A stretch of 64,000 nucleotides of DNA from Pseudogracilibacillus auburnensis (GTDB taxonomy: Bacteria > Bacillota > Bacilli > Bacillales > Amphibacillaceae): contig NZ_QJJQ01000006.1 of the NCBI RefSeq assembly GCF_003201975.1, forward strand, positions 62,001 to 126,000, written 5' to 3'. Of the stretch, positions 16,975 through 26,402 are shown piece by piece (position 1 is the stretch's first letter; each line of letters starts with the position of its first letter). The notes beneath the pieces are model-generated. The model was not told the origin of the DNA. It did not search any database and saw nothing but the letters and a program-made list of their open reading frames with translations. Both the position numbers and the translations under genes were made by a program.

Positions 16975-17325
16975 TTGCATATGCAATGAACTACTCTAGT
17001 TGTCTGGAGCGAAAGTGACTGACTCCAGCGGGAAAAGCGCGAGTCTGAAGACCCCGCAGGAAGGGGTTTTCTTCCAAGGCGAGTTAAGTTCGCGACATCC
17101 ATGTCGCAACACCCACACTAGCACGTCCTGAGCGTCGGAGGCTGAAGCCGTGCCCGCTAAAAAGCACTGTCACATTTCGCGGAAAACAACGGTAAGATGA
17201 AACGCAATTTAGTTGTTCAGCAGACCCTACTTACTTGCCCGTTTATTTCTTTAATACTAAAACTTAAGGGTATATATGACATAAATGTTCGAATTAGTAT
17301 GTAACGAATTTACTCAACTGAATTT
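16975..17325 (-). repeat. Mosaic intergenic repeat element, copy c (inverted, diverged)
   Basis: Plus strand reads GGAGCGAAAGTGACTGACTC, GAAGACCCCGCAGGAAGG, GCGTCGGAGGCTGAAGCCGT and GCCCGCTAAAAAGC, the inverted order of copies a and b. The trailing module (ATGTTCGAATTAGTATGTAA, then CGAATTTACTCAAC) follows at 17286-17319 on the plus strand. The 77-codon minus ORF inside it is a by-product. Confidence 0.65.
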
Positions 17326-17429
17326 TTATTCTTCTTTTTGAAGCACTTGTTTTGAATAATGGTAAAGTCTCCAATTTCAGTAATATAACTTTGGTTTTTA
17401 TATAATTCAACCGTCATTTTATTGGACAT
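17310..17429 (-). CDS. Possible 39-residue protein behind the LysE gene
   Basis: An ORF 6 nt downstream of the LysE-type gene on the same strand, opening MSNKMTVELYKNQ and ending in a Lys/Asn-rich tail. AAAGGGA lies too close to the first ATG (17429) and somewhat far from the second (17417). Its 3' end overlaps the trailing module of a repeat element. It may be a decayed gene end or a small protein; no family is recognised. Confidence 0.25.
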   Translation of the reverse strand: MSNKMTVELYKNQSYITEIGDFTIIQNKCFKKKNKNSVE

Positions 17430-17435
17430 GTCCCT

Positions 17436-18068
17436 TTAACTTGAAAGAGTAGTTATACTAATAGTAACTGCAAAAATAATTAAGATAATACCAAGTCCAC
17501 GGTCAAACCAATGCATATACTGTTGATAGAATTTTCTAAAGTAGTTATTTGAAATAAGTATTGCTAATAAAATAAACCAAAGTCCCACCGCCAGTATTAT
17601 TTCTCCACCATATATCCAATGCATCCAATATGGAGTGTTGTCTCCGATAAATTGTGAAAATACACTTAAGAAAAATAATGCCGATTTGGGATTTAATATA
17701 TTACATAAAAATCCTTCACGAAAACCTTGCATAATAGATGAGTTCAACAATGGTTTTATTCCTACATCATGTACACTTTCTGATTGAGCCTTTGAACGAA
17801 TACCTTGCCAACCTAACCAAAGTAAATAAGCAGCACCAACAAGTTTAATTAGATTAAAAATAATTGGTGATTTTTCTAATATGATGGTAAAACCTAAAAT
17901 TGTATAGGTTATATGAACAATCAATGCACTGGCAATGCCCAATGCTGTAGCCATACCATACTTTCTGCCTATCCCTAAACTATTTTTCATTACTACTACA
18001 AAATCAGGTCCAGGTGATAAAGCTGCTAAAACACCAACCAAAAAAACTTCCATATACAAAGACAACAA
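17436..18068 (-). CDS. LysE/RhtB-family amino acid exporter
   Basis: A 210-residue membrane protein with six helices. The N-terminal ALSPGPDFVVVMKNSL and GxxxGxATALGIASA are the family hallmarks, and AAYLLWLGWQGIRS and NPKSALFFLS follow. The family exports amino acids (Lys, Thr, homoserine, Leu) by proton antiport; the substrate is unknown. The 5' end is ambiguous: TTG 18068 is only 2 nt from the GTGAGGAG ribosome site, while TTG 18059 lies at a normal distance. It follows the TrmB-like gene by 4 nt, so regulator and exporter form one transcript. Confidence 0.85.
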   Translation of the reverse strand: MLSLYMEVFLVGVLAALSPGPDFVVVMKNSLGIGRKYGMATALGIASALIVHITYTILGFTIILEKSPIIFNLIKLVGAAYLLWLGWQGIRSKAQSESVHDVGIKPLLNSSIMQGFREGFLCNILNPKSALFFLSVFSQFIGDNTPYWMHWIYGGEIILAVGLWFILLAILISNNYFRKFYQQYMHWFDRGLGIILIIFAVTISITTLSS

Positions 18069-18072
18069 CTCC

Positions 18073-18882
18073 TCACTTCTTCACATTGCGAACAATATAA
18101 GTCAATAGGTCATCCCCTTGCCATAAAGAATTAAGCATGTCCTTTCCTACTTTGTCACCCACAACTTTCATCATCATATCATGACGAATATATTCCTTAG
18201 CGAGGAGAACTAACATTGGTTCAGTAGTTTGGATAGCTTGTGGTATTTGCCTTTCAATAAAGCTCGCAATTAGTACATCTTGATTGTCCTGAATAATAAT
18301 TGTTAGTCTTTGGCCCATTCTACGTTTTTCGATTGAAGCTGTATCATGTCGATGATAAAATGTTTTCCCAAAAGAATTGGTCTCTTGATTTGTAAAAAGC
18401 AATGAATACAACTGAATCCCTTTTTTACCTTGTTCTACGGCCGAACTACGCAACTCCTCCAGCTCCTCTTCCCAAGCAGAAAGCCAAACCTCCTCATTTG
18501 CTTCCTTCATTAATTTTTGCATAGCTTGAATGATTTTTGTTCTTCCTTCAATATGTTTAATCACATTCACTTCTACTGGTTTTTCAATCACTTGCAATTC
18601 TTTTTCTAAAAAGGAAAGTGTCTCCTCAGTTTGCCTTTTACGATTCATGATTAGTTCTTTTACTGGAACAGGGGTATAGGTTGGTGGTTCGGTTCGTAAC
18701 TCTATGATTGCTTCTTTCGCTAGTAATTTTGCAATGACTGAATAAACCATCGAGCGTGGCACACCACTTTTTTTACTGATTTCATAACCATTTATAGCAG
18801 GCTCTTTCAGTAATGCCATATAAGACTTTGCCTCATTTTTTGAAAAACCAATCTCTTCAAACTGCTCAATTAAACGTTCCAT
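18073..18882 (-). CDS. TrmB-family transcriptional regulator
   Basis: A 269-residue protein. The N-terminal winged helix includes IGFSKNEAKSYMALL, NGYEISKKSGVPRSMVYSVI and a wing ending YTPVPVKEL, as in TrmB regulators. A short coiled linker (residues about 85-105) and a phospholipase-D-like sensor domain follow (WLSAWEEELEEL, FTNQETNSF). Bacterial members commonly control transport or metabolic genes. Strong AGGAGG-type site before ATG 18882. Being first in a two-gene transcript with an exporter and having a perfect dyad over the promoter, it is probably autoregulatory and ligand-responsive. Confidence 0.85.
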   Translation of the reverse strand: MERLIEQFEEIGFSKNEAKSYMALLKEPAINGYEISKKSGVPRSMVYSVIAKLLAKEAIIELRTEPPTYTPVPVKELIMNRKRQTEETLSFLEKELQVIEKPVEVNVIKHIEGRTKIIQAMQKLMKEANEEVWLSAWEEELEELRSSAVEQGKKGIQLYSLLFTNQETNSFGKTFYHRHDTASIEKRRMGQRLTIIIQDNQDVLIASFIERQIPQAIQTTEPMLVLLAKEYIRHDMMMKVVGDKVGKDMLNSLWQGDDLLTYIVRNVKK

Positions 18883-18897
18883 AGAGTAGCCTCCTCT

Positions 18898-18947
18898 ATA
18901 GTAGTAATATTTATTACTACTATAATTTAAACAATAATTAGTGTCAA
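18898..18947 (-). promoter_or_regulatory. Promoter and 26-bp palindromic operator for trmB-lysE
   Basis: On the minus strand TTGACA (18942-18947), a 17-nt spacer and TATAGT (18919-18924) form a good sigma-A promoter. A perfect dyad overlaps the -10 and extends downstream: arms ATAGTAGTAATA (18898-18909) and TATTACTACTAT (18912-18923) around TT. It ends about 5 nt before the ribosome site. The position predicts repression by the TrmB-like protein. Confidence 0.75.
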
Positions 18948-19031
18948 TAATTTAATACAGTGAGAAAATGAGCGAAATCTTCCTATGCTCAAGTGGCTTT
19001 TAGGTTTATAAAAAAACAGAAAAGGAAACGT

Positions 19032-19060
19032 TTGATCCCATTGGTCATTCGTGGTATGAT
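19032..19060 (+). promoter_or_regulatory. Probable sigma-A promoter for yhaO-yhaN-yhaM
   Basis: TTGATC (19032-19037), exactly 17 nt, TATGAT (19055-19060), 35 nt before the yhaO start codon. Confidence 0.55.
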
Positions 19061-19095
19061 ACATTTTAACTATAGGCAATGAAATGGTGATATAG

Positions 19096-20304
19096 ATGTC
19101 AAACTCAGTTTCATTTATCCATGCAGCAGATTTACATTTAGACAGTCCTTTTCAAGGATTAACGGATATTCCAAATACAATGTTCTCCGAAGTTAGAAAT
19201 AGTACGTTTACAGCACTCAATAACTTAGTGAAAACAGCGATTAATAAACAAGTTGACTTCGTTTTACTCGTAGGTGATTTATTTAATAATGAAAGACAAA
19301 GTTTAAAAGCACAAGTGCAGCTAAGAACAGCTTTTGAACAATTAGGAAAGCATAATATCCCAGTCTATATGTCTTATGGAAATCATGACTATATAAATGG
19401 AAATATCCACCCAATGATCTATCCAGAGAACGTACATATTTTTCCCAATGAAACAATATCCTTCTTTACCTTTGAAAAAGAAAATCAAAAGATTGCTTCG
19501 ATTTATGGCTTTAGTTATGAAAACCGAGCAGTGACGGAGAATAAATCGATAGAATACGATGTGATCGATAAGACGATCCCGTTTCATATTGCAACATTAC
19601 ACGGTTCCATTTTCGGTAATAAAGATCACGATCCATATGCACCTTTTAAGCTTCAACATGTAATCGAAAAACATTTTGACTACTGGGCTCTTGGGCATAT
19701 TCATAAACGAGAAATTATTGCAAAGTTGCCTCCTGTTGTTTATCCGGGAAATACACAAGGAAGGCATCGACATGAAGCAGGTGAAAAAGGTTGTTATTAT
19801 GTAACTTTATCGAAAACAAGCACGAACTTGGAATTTGTTCCACTTCAAGCTATCCAATTTGATTCAGCAATAATCGATGTTACTAATTGCGAATCATTGC
19901 AAGACGTGGAAGAAAAAATCATGGAAACAGCGGGAAATCAACCGATAAAAAAACTAATTCATCTTACACTCCATGGTGAAAATGAAAAAATGATTGCTTT
20001 TGAAAATGAAGGGCTTCTAAAGGAGTTAATTGCGATCGTGAATGAGTCTTTGATCAAGGATGATATTTGGGCGTATATTTATGATTATCGTCTTCAAATA
20101 GATGACAATTCTAAAATTGATTATGATGACTTTTTTGTTGGTGAAGTGATTCAATCTTTAGAAGACTTGGAGTTTGCTGATGTTTTGGAAGAACTTTATA
20201 ATCATCCACGTGGAAGAAAGTTTATCGAAAAAATCTCGAATGAAGAAATGAAACAGAAAGCAAAACAATTTCTATTATACGAGCTTTTGAAAGTAGGAAG
20301 GTGA
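19096..20304 (+). CDS. yhaO: SbcD/Mre11-like DNA exonuclease
   Basis: A 402-residue metallophosphoesterase of the Mre11/SbcD group. Metal-binding motifs in order: HAADLHLDSPF (residues 9-19), VGDLFN, YGNHDY, ATLHGS and LGHIHKR. A C-terminal capping region follows. It is the partner of the SbcC/Rad50-like ATPase encoded 6 nt downstream, as in the B. subtilis yhaO-yhaN pair; the complex is expected to process DNA ends. ATG 19096 has only a weak ribosome site (ATGGTGATATAG). The promoter is immediately upstream. Confidence 0.88.
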   Translation: MSNSVSFIHAADLHLDSPFQGLTDIPNTMFSEVRNSTFTALNNLVKTAINKQVDFVLLVGDLFNNERQSLKAQVQLRTAFEQLGKHNIPVYMSYGNHDYINGNIHPMIYPENVHIFPNETISFFTFEKENQKIASIYGFSYENRAVTENKSIEYDVIDKTIPFHIATLHGSIFGNKDHDPYAPFKLQHVIEKHFDYWALGHIHKREIIAKLPPVVYPGNTQGRHRHEAGEKGCYYVTLSKTSTNLEFVPLQAIQFDSAIIDVTNCESLQDVEEKIMETAGNQPIKKLIHLTLHGENEKMIAFENEGLLKELIAIVNESLIKDDIWAYIYDYRLQIDDNSKIDYDDFFVGEVIQSLEDLEFADVLEELYNHPRGRKFIEKISNEEMKQKAKQFLLYELLKVGR

Positions 20305-20310
20305 AGAAGG

Positions 20311-23226
20311 TTGAAATTTTTACGAGCTGATATATACGGATTCGGTAAATGGGTTGATACGACATTCGACTTTTCGAAAGCTTCCTTAACAACTTTTTAT
20401 GGTGAAAATGAATCAGGAAAATCAACATTACAACAATTTATTTTATTTGTATTGTTTGGACTCCCCCCGCGAAAAAGAAATTTTTATAAACCTAAGAATA
20501 GTAACCGTGTGGGTGGAATGTTAACACTTGAAGATGAGCGAATCGGTCCATATACAATTGAGCGGGTAGAGGATGAACTACATTGTTTATTACCAAATGG
20601 AAAAAATGAAGACGAGCGCTGGCTTAAAGAAAAATTAAAAGGATTGACAAGAGGAATATATGAATCCATTTATTCTTTTTCTGCACTTGATTTAACAGAA
20701 ATAAGGAGCATGAAAGCAGATCAATTGAGTGATGTACTATTCAGTGTCGGTCTTTCTGGTGCTACGAATATATATAAAGTGGAAAAACAGCTTGACAATG
20801 AATTAGGGGAATTATATAAAAAAACGGGAAGAAAACCACTCATTAATCAACAAATAAATACGGTAAATAATCTTTTCAAGAATATGACAGAAACGAAAAA
20901 GAAAGAAGAGGAATATCGCAATAAAAAAACATTAATAGAACAACTAATTGAAAGGGGAAAAGAGGCAGAAAAAAATGTTACATCTTGCCAAGAGAAGCTA
21001 TTAACAAAGGAAAAAATAGTTCATGTCATTCCGTTATTACATGAACATCAATCTTTATCAAGTAGGTTAGAGGAATACCATAAAACCATTCGGTTTCCAG
21101 AAGATGGGGTCAATCGTTATCAAACAATAAAAACAATCTTGCTCCCAATTAAAAGTGAATACGCTATCTTACAGACAAACAAAAAACAATATGAAGCAAA
21201 AATAGCCATGTTAGAAGAGCAATTGTTGGATGAACAAACGTATCAACTTGCGGAATCAATAGTGAATGAAAAGCATGAGTATGTTATTCATTGCCGGGAA
21301 ATAGAAGAATTAGAAAAGCAGCTTGATCATACAAACAGCTTATTAAATGAGCAGTTACAACATGTAAATTTAGAAAAAAACGAACTAGTTGATATCATCC
21401 TTCCGTTCCATTTAGAATCGAGCTGGAGAGAAATAAGGGAGATGAATGTAGAACTTCAGCGAGAAAACAATAAATTAGCTGAAGATCAACAAGTCTTTAC
21501 ACAAGAAATGAACAGATTACAGAAAGAAAAATCGATTATTGATCAGAACAAATTACCAATGGAAGCAGTAAACCAACTAAAACTTGAAATAAAAAAGAGC
21601 GATGTATACGATTCTGAATTAACTAATTATGAATTACAACAAAAAAGGTGGTTGAAGTGGAAGAAAAAACGGCTGAAAACAGCGAATATAACGCTTATAA
21701 TGGCAAGTATATTTTTCGTCCTTTTATTTTTCGTCGGTTTATCGATCGCTAATTATACTGTATCTTTTTTTTCTATCATTGTATTAGGCATTGGAATGAT
21801 GCAATTCTTTTTTGTGAAAAAGTCTATTAAAGATATGGAGCTTCATACAACCAAAAGGCCAAATCGAACAACCATTTCTACAACAAAACGAGATGAGTAT
21901 GAAAAAATCATTCACCAACAAGAACAATGGCAATCGGATTTACTGATGATTGAAAAAGAGGAAAAACGGTTGCATTTTGCCAACTTACAATGGGAAGAAA
22001 GAAAAAGGTTGTTTGAGCAAAGGGAACAAAATTATGTGGATCGTCTTGAAACAGAACGGTATCAATACCCATTTTTAGAGCGAATCGACCCAGCACATTG
22101 GGGTGAATTATTACGAATCGTTCAGCAAATTAAACAATATATCCATGAACAAACACAAGATGAAAAACAGTTACATCTTTTACAGGAGAAAAAAGAGCAG
22201 TTTGAACATAAGTTAGTTCATTTGGCAACAGAAATTGATGCGGAGCATTCCATGATAACTATAGAAGAAGTTGAAAAAATGATTGAATCAAATTATTCTA
22301 ATTTGCAGTTAGTTGATCAATATAAACAATTATTGGGTCAAACGATAAAAAAACAAGGCGAACTAACTGAAAAAATGACTGTATATCAAGAAGAGATAGC
22401 ATCACTTTTTTCTATTGCAAAGGTGCAAGCTGAAGAACAGTTTTTCCAAATTGCTAAAGAGTTAGAGGAAAAGCAACGGATGACAGAACAACTCGAAAAG
22501 ATTGAGCAGCAATTATTAGCAATGTTTTCAAATGAATGGAAAGAACAATTAATATCAAAAGAGATGAATTTTAATGAACTTGAAGTAGAGATCTTACAAT
22601 TAAAGGACGAAATTCAAACGTACCAAAAAGAAATTTCTGATACAAATAAACAGATAGCAGCCGTTGAATTGGAAATAAACCAAATGGAGATGTCAGAAGA
22701 TTATTCAGAAGCGGCATTTTTGTATCAAATGGAACACAATAAGCTAAATGAACTCGCTAAAAAATGGACCATGCTAAAAATCGCCCAAACGACTTTATTC
22801 CATGCCAAAAAATCATATCAAGCAAAACATTTAACCGAAGTAATAGCATTCACTTCAACATATTTTCAGCAATTAACGAACGGAAAATATAAAAAAGTAT
22901 TTGCTCCGACGCAGGCAACGTCTTTTCAAGTAGAAGCAAATAATTATATACGATATACTGTAGATGAGTTGTCACAAGGGACTATAGATCAATTATACGT
23001 TTCTTTAAGACTAGCAATAAGTAAGGCAATGAGTGAAAAATATATCATCCCACTTATGATTGATGATGCTTTCGTTCATTTTGATGATGAAAGAACGGAT
23101 CAAGTGTTAGATGTTATTAAGCAAATTGCCAAAGGACAGCAAATTTTACTATTTACATGTAAGAAAGAGATTGCGAGAAAATTACACGCTGATCATATTG
23201 TGCTTGGTGTACATGCGTTTAATTAG
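20311..23226 (+). CDS. yhaN: SbcC/Rad50-like ATPase with central membrane helices
   Basis: A 971-residue AAA-type ATPase. Walker [10 protein letters not shown] lies at residues 31-39. Long coiled coils occupy about 180-450 and 520-830, interrupted near 455-510 by two hydrophobic helices ([18 protein letters not shown] and [15 protein letters not shown]). The signature [17 protein letters not shown] and Walker [14 protein letters not shown] are at the C-terminus. Classical SbcC has a zinc hook at this position; here a transmembrane hairpin replaces it, as in B. subtilis YhaN. The TTG start 20311 is set by AAGAAGG. Expected partner: YhaO. Confidence 0.88.
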   Translation: MKFLRADIYGFGKWVDTTFDFSKASLTTFYGENESGKSTLQQFILFVLFGLPPRKRNFYKPKNSNRVGGMLTLEDERIGPYTIERVEDELHCLLPNGKNEDERWLKEKLKGLTRGIYESIYSFSALDLTEIRSMKADQLSDVLFSVGLSGATNIYKVEKQLDNELGELYKKTGRKPLINQQINTVNNLFKNMTETKKKEEEYRNKKTLIEQLIERGKEAEKNVTSCQEKLLTKEKIVHVIPLLHEHQSLSSRLEEYHKTIRFPEDGVNRYQTIKTILLPIKSEYAILQTNKKQYEAKIAMLEEQLLDEQTYQLAESIVNEKHEYVIHCREIEELEKQLDHTNSLLNEQLQHVNLEKNELVDIILPFHLESSWREIREMNVELQRENNKLAEDQQVFTQEMNRLQKEKSIIDQNKLPMEAVNQLKLEIKKSDVYDSELTNYELQQKRWLKWKKKRLKTANITLIMASIFFVLLFFVGLSIANYTVSFFSIIVLGIGMMQFFFVKKSIKDMELHTTKRPNRTTISTTKRDEYEKIIHQQEQWQSDLLMIEKEEKRLHFANLQWEERKRLFEQREQNYVDRLETERYQYPFLERIDPAHWGELLRIVQQIKQYIHEQTQDEKQLHLLQEKKEQFEHKLVHLATEIDAEHSMITIEEVEKMIESNYSNLQLVDQYKQLLGQTIKKQGELTEKMTVYQEEIASLFSIAKVQAEEQFFQIAKELEEKQRMTEQLEKIEQQLLAMFSNEWKEQLISKEMNFNELEVEILQLKDEIQTYQKEISDTNKQIAAVELEINQMEMSEDYSEAAFLYQMEHNKLNELAKKWTMLKIAQTTLFHAKKSYQAKHLTEVIAFTSTYFQQLTNGKYKKVFAPTQATSFQVEANNYIRYTVDELSQGTIDQLYVSLRLAISKAMSEKYIIPLMIDDAFVHFDDERTDQVLDVIKQIAKGQQILLFTCKKEIARKLHADHIVLGVHAFN

Positions 23227-23252
23227 ACGAAATGTATGATAGGGGGATACGA

Positions 23253-24203
23253 ATGCAGAAAGGAATCGGAAATCATGTAATCGGTGATACATTTGATGGT
23301 TTTATGTTAATTAAAACCGCCACAAAAGGAACTGCAAGTAATGGTAAACAATTTTTAACGTTATTTTTTGTCGATGCGACAGGTGAAATTGATGCAAAAT
23401 TATGGGATGCCTCAAAAGAAGATGTGGAAACTTTTACAGAGGAAAAAGTGGTTAAAATAGTCGGGGATATTAACGAATTCAGAGGGAAAGCACAGATGAG
23501 AATTAAGTCAATTCGTCCGGCTCAAGTGACTGACGGGGTGAGGGTATCGGATTTTTTGGAAAAGTCACCTATCGATAAAGAAATGTTGCAAGAACAATTA
23601 ATGGAAGCAATTTTTGAAATGAAAAATCCTAATTTACAGCGGATTGTTCGTGCTTTCGTAAAAAAATACCATGAGGATTTATTCATCTATCCAGCAGCAT
23701 CGAAAAATCATCATGCTTTTGTGTCGGGTCTTGCTTATCATATTGTAACGATGTTAAAAGTGGCGAAACAGCTTTGCCTCGTATATCCAGAGTTAAACAA
23801 AGATTTGCTCTATGCAGGTATTATTTTACATGATATTGGAAAACTTCACGAGCTAACTGGAGTAGTATCAACATCCTATACGATGGAAGGGACTTTACTA
23901 GGTCATATTTCATTAATGGTGACTGAGATTAAGCAAGTCGCTGATGAATTAAATATAGATGGAGAGGAAGTAGTTATTTTACAGCATTTAGTGTTAAGCC
24001 ATCATGGCAAAGCAGAATGGGGTAGTCCCAAACCACCTCTCGTAAGGGAAGCTGAAATTTTGCATCTGATCGATCAGATTGATGCAAAAGTAAATATGTT
24101 AAATAGAGCATTAGATAAAACGAGACCTGGTGAATTTACCGAGAGGTTATTTGCGATGGATCATCGTTCCTTTTATAAACCTACTTTTGAAAATGATGAA
24201 TGA
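23253..24203 (+). CDS. yhaM: 3'-5' exoribonuclease YhaM
   Basis: A 316-residue protein with an N-terminal OB-fold ([23 protein letters not shown]) and a C-terminal HD domain ([11 protein letters not shown] and LHDIGK, with the later HH in LSHHG). This is the domain order of YhaM, a 3'-5' exonuclease acting on RNA and single-stranded DNA. The frame opens at ATG 23232, but AGGGGGAT at 23241-23248 selects ATG 23253, giving the usual MxKGI start. It is the third gene of the yhaO-yhaN-yhaM operon. Confidence 0.9.
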   Translation: MQKGIGNHVIGDTFDGFMLIKTATKGTASNGKQFLTLFFVDATGEIDAKLWDASKEDVETFTEEKVVKIVGDINEFRGKAQMRIKSIRPAQVTDGVRVSDFLEKSPIDKEMLQEQLMEAIFEMKNPNLQRIVRAFVKKYHEDLFIYPAASKNHHAFVSGLAYHIVTMLKVAKQLCLVYPELNKDLLYAGIILHDIGKLHELTGVVSTSYTMEGTLLGHISLMVTEIKQVADELNIDGEEVVILQHLVLSHHGKAEWGSPKPPLVREAEILHLIDQIDAKVNMLNRALDKTRPGEFTERLFAMDHRSFYKPTFENDE

Positions 24204-24273
24204 AAAGGTCATGTTATTGCGAAGTAGAACATATAAATAAATGAGAGAATAAATGGGACAAGGAGGAAGAGGA

Positions 24274-24459
24274 GTGATTTTTAATATTCCTTGGTGGGTT
24301 TTTATTATCTTTTTATTTATTTGTTTTAGTGGATATATGTCATTTCGTGCAATGCGAGCTGAACGACAGTTAGAACAACAGTTTATTGAACGTGAAGGTC
24401 AAATATTTATTGAAAGAATGAATCAAGAAAAAGAGAGAAGAGAAGGAAGTTCAAGTTAA
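24274..24459 (+). CDS. yhaL: Sporulation protein YhaL
   Basis: A 61-residue membrane peptide: one helix (IPWWVFIIFLFICFSGYM) then a charged segment with QFIEREGQIFIERM. It matches YhaL, a Bacillus sporulation gene in the same position after yhaM. The frame is open from ATG 24253, but the strong AAGGAGG (24260-24266) lies inside that extension and is 7 nt before GTG 24274, so I place the start at the GTG. It marks the last backbone gene before the accessory region. Confidence 0.75.
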   Translation: MIFNIPWWVFIIFLFICFSGYMSFRAMRAERQLEQQFIEREGQIFIERMNQEKERREGSSS

Positions 24460-24575
24460 CTTAACATATTGAAATATGAAAACGAAGCAGGGACAAAATT
24501 GTTTTTACCAAAGTTAAATCCGAACAATGGTAGCAGCATATAACCCGCTCCGGAAATATATCATACTTTTAAAAG

Positions 24576-24606
24576 AGTGTTCTCATTTGGGAATGCTATT
24601 TTTTTT
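24576..24606 (+). terminator. Rho-independent terminator
   Basis: AGTGTTCTC pairs with GGGAATGCT (9 positions, three G-U) around ATTT, then A and eight T. It ends transcription coming from yhaL, 117 nt after the stop. Confidence 0.7.
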
Positions 24607-24681
24607 GGTTACTTTTCTAAAACTGATGGATTTTTTTCTACACTATTCGTTGTGTGCATCACTTTACGGATAGTAGCACCA

Positions 24682-24969
24682 TTAACCATAGAGTTGTTCC
24701 ACATAATGAAAGGTCATTGTCGTAACATCAATAAACAAATATGCAACACATTGTTGTTTAAAATAATCAAATGAACGATACAACGTTGTACGATGACATC
24801 TGGAAAAAAACGCTTGCTCCCTCACTATTTTATTTTGAAGTTGATTCTTTAGCATATCACTATGCATGTAAGATTGCTTGTTTGAAAAAAAGGATGACCT
24901 TAGATTAACGGGTAAATAATGTGTTTTTGAATTATTTATGAACGAAGTAGAATTTTTAGGGATCTGCAT
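24682..24969 (-). CDS. Unrecognised 95-codon ORF in the yhaL-ccdA gap
   Basis: A minus-strand ORF opening MQIPKNSTSFINNSKTHYLP, fairly basic and Ser/Phe/Tyr-rich, with no family I recognise. No clear ribosome site precedes it. The surrounding 580 bp between yhaL and ccdA lacks other genes and looks like accessory junction DNA. It may be chance, or part of a decayed gene such as a transposase. Confidence 0.2.
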   Translation of the reverse strand: MQIPKNSTSFINNSKTHYLPVNLRSSFFSNKQSYMHSDMLKNQLQNKIVREQAFFSRCHRTTLYRSFDYFKQQCVAYLFIDVTTMTFHYVEQLYG

Positions 24970-24980
24970 AGTTTCTCCAC

Positions 24981-25008
24981 AATCTTATCCTATCTTTATG
25001 ATAAGATT
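24981..25008. promoter_or_regulatory. Hairpin just upstream of ccdA
   Basis: AATCTTATC pairs perfectly with GATAAGATT (9 bp, 10-nt loop), followed by ATTTAATTTTATT and then the ccdA ribosome site. It could be a weak terminator blocking read-in, or a regulatory leader; the sequence does not decide. Confidence 0.45.
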
Positions 25009-25040
25009 ATTTAATTTTATTAAAAGGTTGTGAAGTATTA

Positions 25041-25748
25041 TTGGAGCAAATTAACTTATTTCTAGCTTTTGGCGCAGGGTTTTTATCATTTTTATCTCCT
25101 TGTGCATTGCCTTTGTACCCAGCCTTTCTTTCCTATCTTACAGGAATGACAGTAAATGAACTTAAAGAAGAAAGAGGTATTATAAGAAAAAAGGCGTTTA
25201 TACATACATTCCTATTTTTATTAGGATTCTCTATTATATTTTTAGCACTTGGTTTAACGACTTCTTTGATAGGCTCTTTTTTTATAGCCTATCAAGGGCT
25301 ATTACGACAACTAGGTGCAGTATTATTAGTGTTTTTTGGATTGATTTTAACTGGTGTACTTCGTTTCAATTTTTTACTCTCTGATAAAAAAATCCAGTTT
25401 CAAAAAAGACCTACAGGATATTTAGGTTCCGTATTAATTGGATTAGGATTTGCTGCGGGATGGACACCATGTACAGGGCCTATCCTTGCAGGAGTAATGG
25501 CACTCGGAGTTGCAAATCCAAGTATGGGACTATTTTATATGTCATTTTATGTATTAGGTTTTTCCATACCATTTTTAATTATGACCTTCTTTCTTGATAA
25601 GATGACCTTCTTAAAGAAACATGGAAATCGCTTTATGATATTTGGTGGTATATTAATGATTTTAATGGGGATTCTTTTGTACTTTGATTGGATGAGACTG
25701 ATTATTGCACTGTTGATCCCGTTATTTGGTGGGTTTACAGGATTTTGA
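25041..25748 (+). CDS. ccdA: Cytochrome c biogenesis thiol-reductant transporter CcdA
   Basis: A 235-residue protein with six helices. The paired membrane cysteines are in SPCALPLYPAF (helix 1) and WTPCTGPILAG (helix 4). CcdA carries electrons from cytosolic thioredoxin across the membrane to extracytoplasmic thiol-disulfide proteins such as ResA. Length matches B. subtilis CcdA. The start is TTG 25041 with a modest AAAGGTTGTG. It heads a ccdA-resA-resB-resC cluster; in B. subtilis ccdA and resABC are at separate loci. Confidence 0.92.
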   Translation: MEQINLFLAFGAGFLSFLSPCALPLYPAFLSYLTGMTVNELKEERGIIRKKAFIHTFLFLLGFSIIFLALGLTTSLIGSFFIAYQGLLRQLGAVLLVFFGLILTGVLRFNFLLSDKKIQFQKRPTGYLGSVLIGLGFAAGWTPCTGPILAGVMALGVANPSMGLFYMSFYVLGFSIPFLIMTFFLDKMTFLKKHGNRFMIFGGILMILMGILLYFDWMRLIIALLIPLFGGFTGF

Positions 25749-25803
25749 TTCAAATTTAAAGATATTTCATCCGAGAAAATAAATGATATAGGGAGTGATC
25801 CGT

Positions 25804-26382
25804 GTGCGCATAGAAAAAGCTAGAGAAAAGAAAAAAGATAGAAAACGAAATAGATTAATTTTCAGAACCATTATTTTAGCTTTATTAGTAGCGGCAGTTG
25901 TGTTTGCGTTAATAACAAATGCAAAAAAAGATAACAAAATATATAAAGTTGGTGATAAAGCTCCTGATTTCCAACTTCAGCAAATTAATAAGAATAATGA
26001 TTTAGAATCAATTCGACTTAGTGACTTAAAAGGAAAAGGAGTAATGCTTAATTTTTGGGCGACCTATTGTAAGCCGTGTGAAAAAGAGATGCCTTACATG
26101 GAAAAATTATATCCACAATATAAAGATAAAGGGATAGAAATTGTAGCAGTTAGTTTAGATGCGACGGAAGCTGTAGTTCATCAATTCATTGACAAATATA
26201 ATCTAACTTTTCCAATACCACATGATACTAGCAATCAGGTAAATGACCTTTATAAAATTGGTCCAATCCCAACTACTTACTTTGTTAATCCAGAAGGGAT
26301 AATTGTAGAAAAAGTAGAGGGTGCATTGACATTGGAACAATTGGAAGGATATTTAAAACAAATTCAACCTGATAATGATTGA
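25804..26382 (+). CDS. resA: Thiol-disulfide oxidoreductase ResA
   Basis: A 192-residue membrane-anchored thioredoxin-fold protein. A basic head (RIEKAREKKKDRKRNR) precedes one helix (IILALLVAAVVFALI). The catalytic CKPC lies in NFWATYCKPCEKEMPY. ResA reduces the haem-binding cysteines of apocytochrome c outside the membrane. The upstream GTG 25795 lies inside the ribosome site; GGGAG sits 8 nt before GTG 25804, which I take as the start. ResB begins 20 nt downstream. Confidence 0.9.
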   Translation: MRIEKAREKKKDRKRNRLIFRTIILALLVAAVVFALITNAKKDNKIYKVGDKAPDFQLQQINKNNDLESIRLSDLKGKGVMLNFWATYCKPCEKEMPYMEKLYPQYKDKGIEIVAVSLDATEAVVHQFIDKYNLTFPIPHDTSNQVNDLYKIGPIPTTYFVNPEGIIVEKVEGALTLEQLEGYLKQIQPDND

Positions 26383-26402
26383 TAAAATGGAGAGATAATA
26401 AA

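Noticed and set aside
16869-17102. 77-codon minus-strand ORF
   Set aside because: It lies on the inverted mosaic repeat and has no start signal or family.
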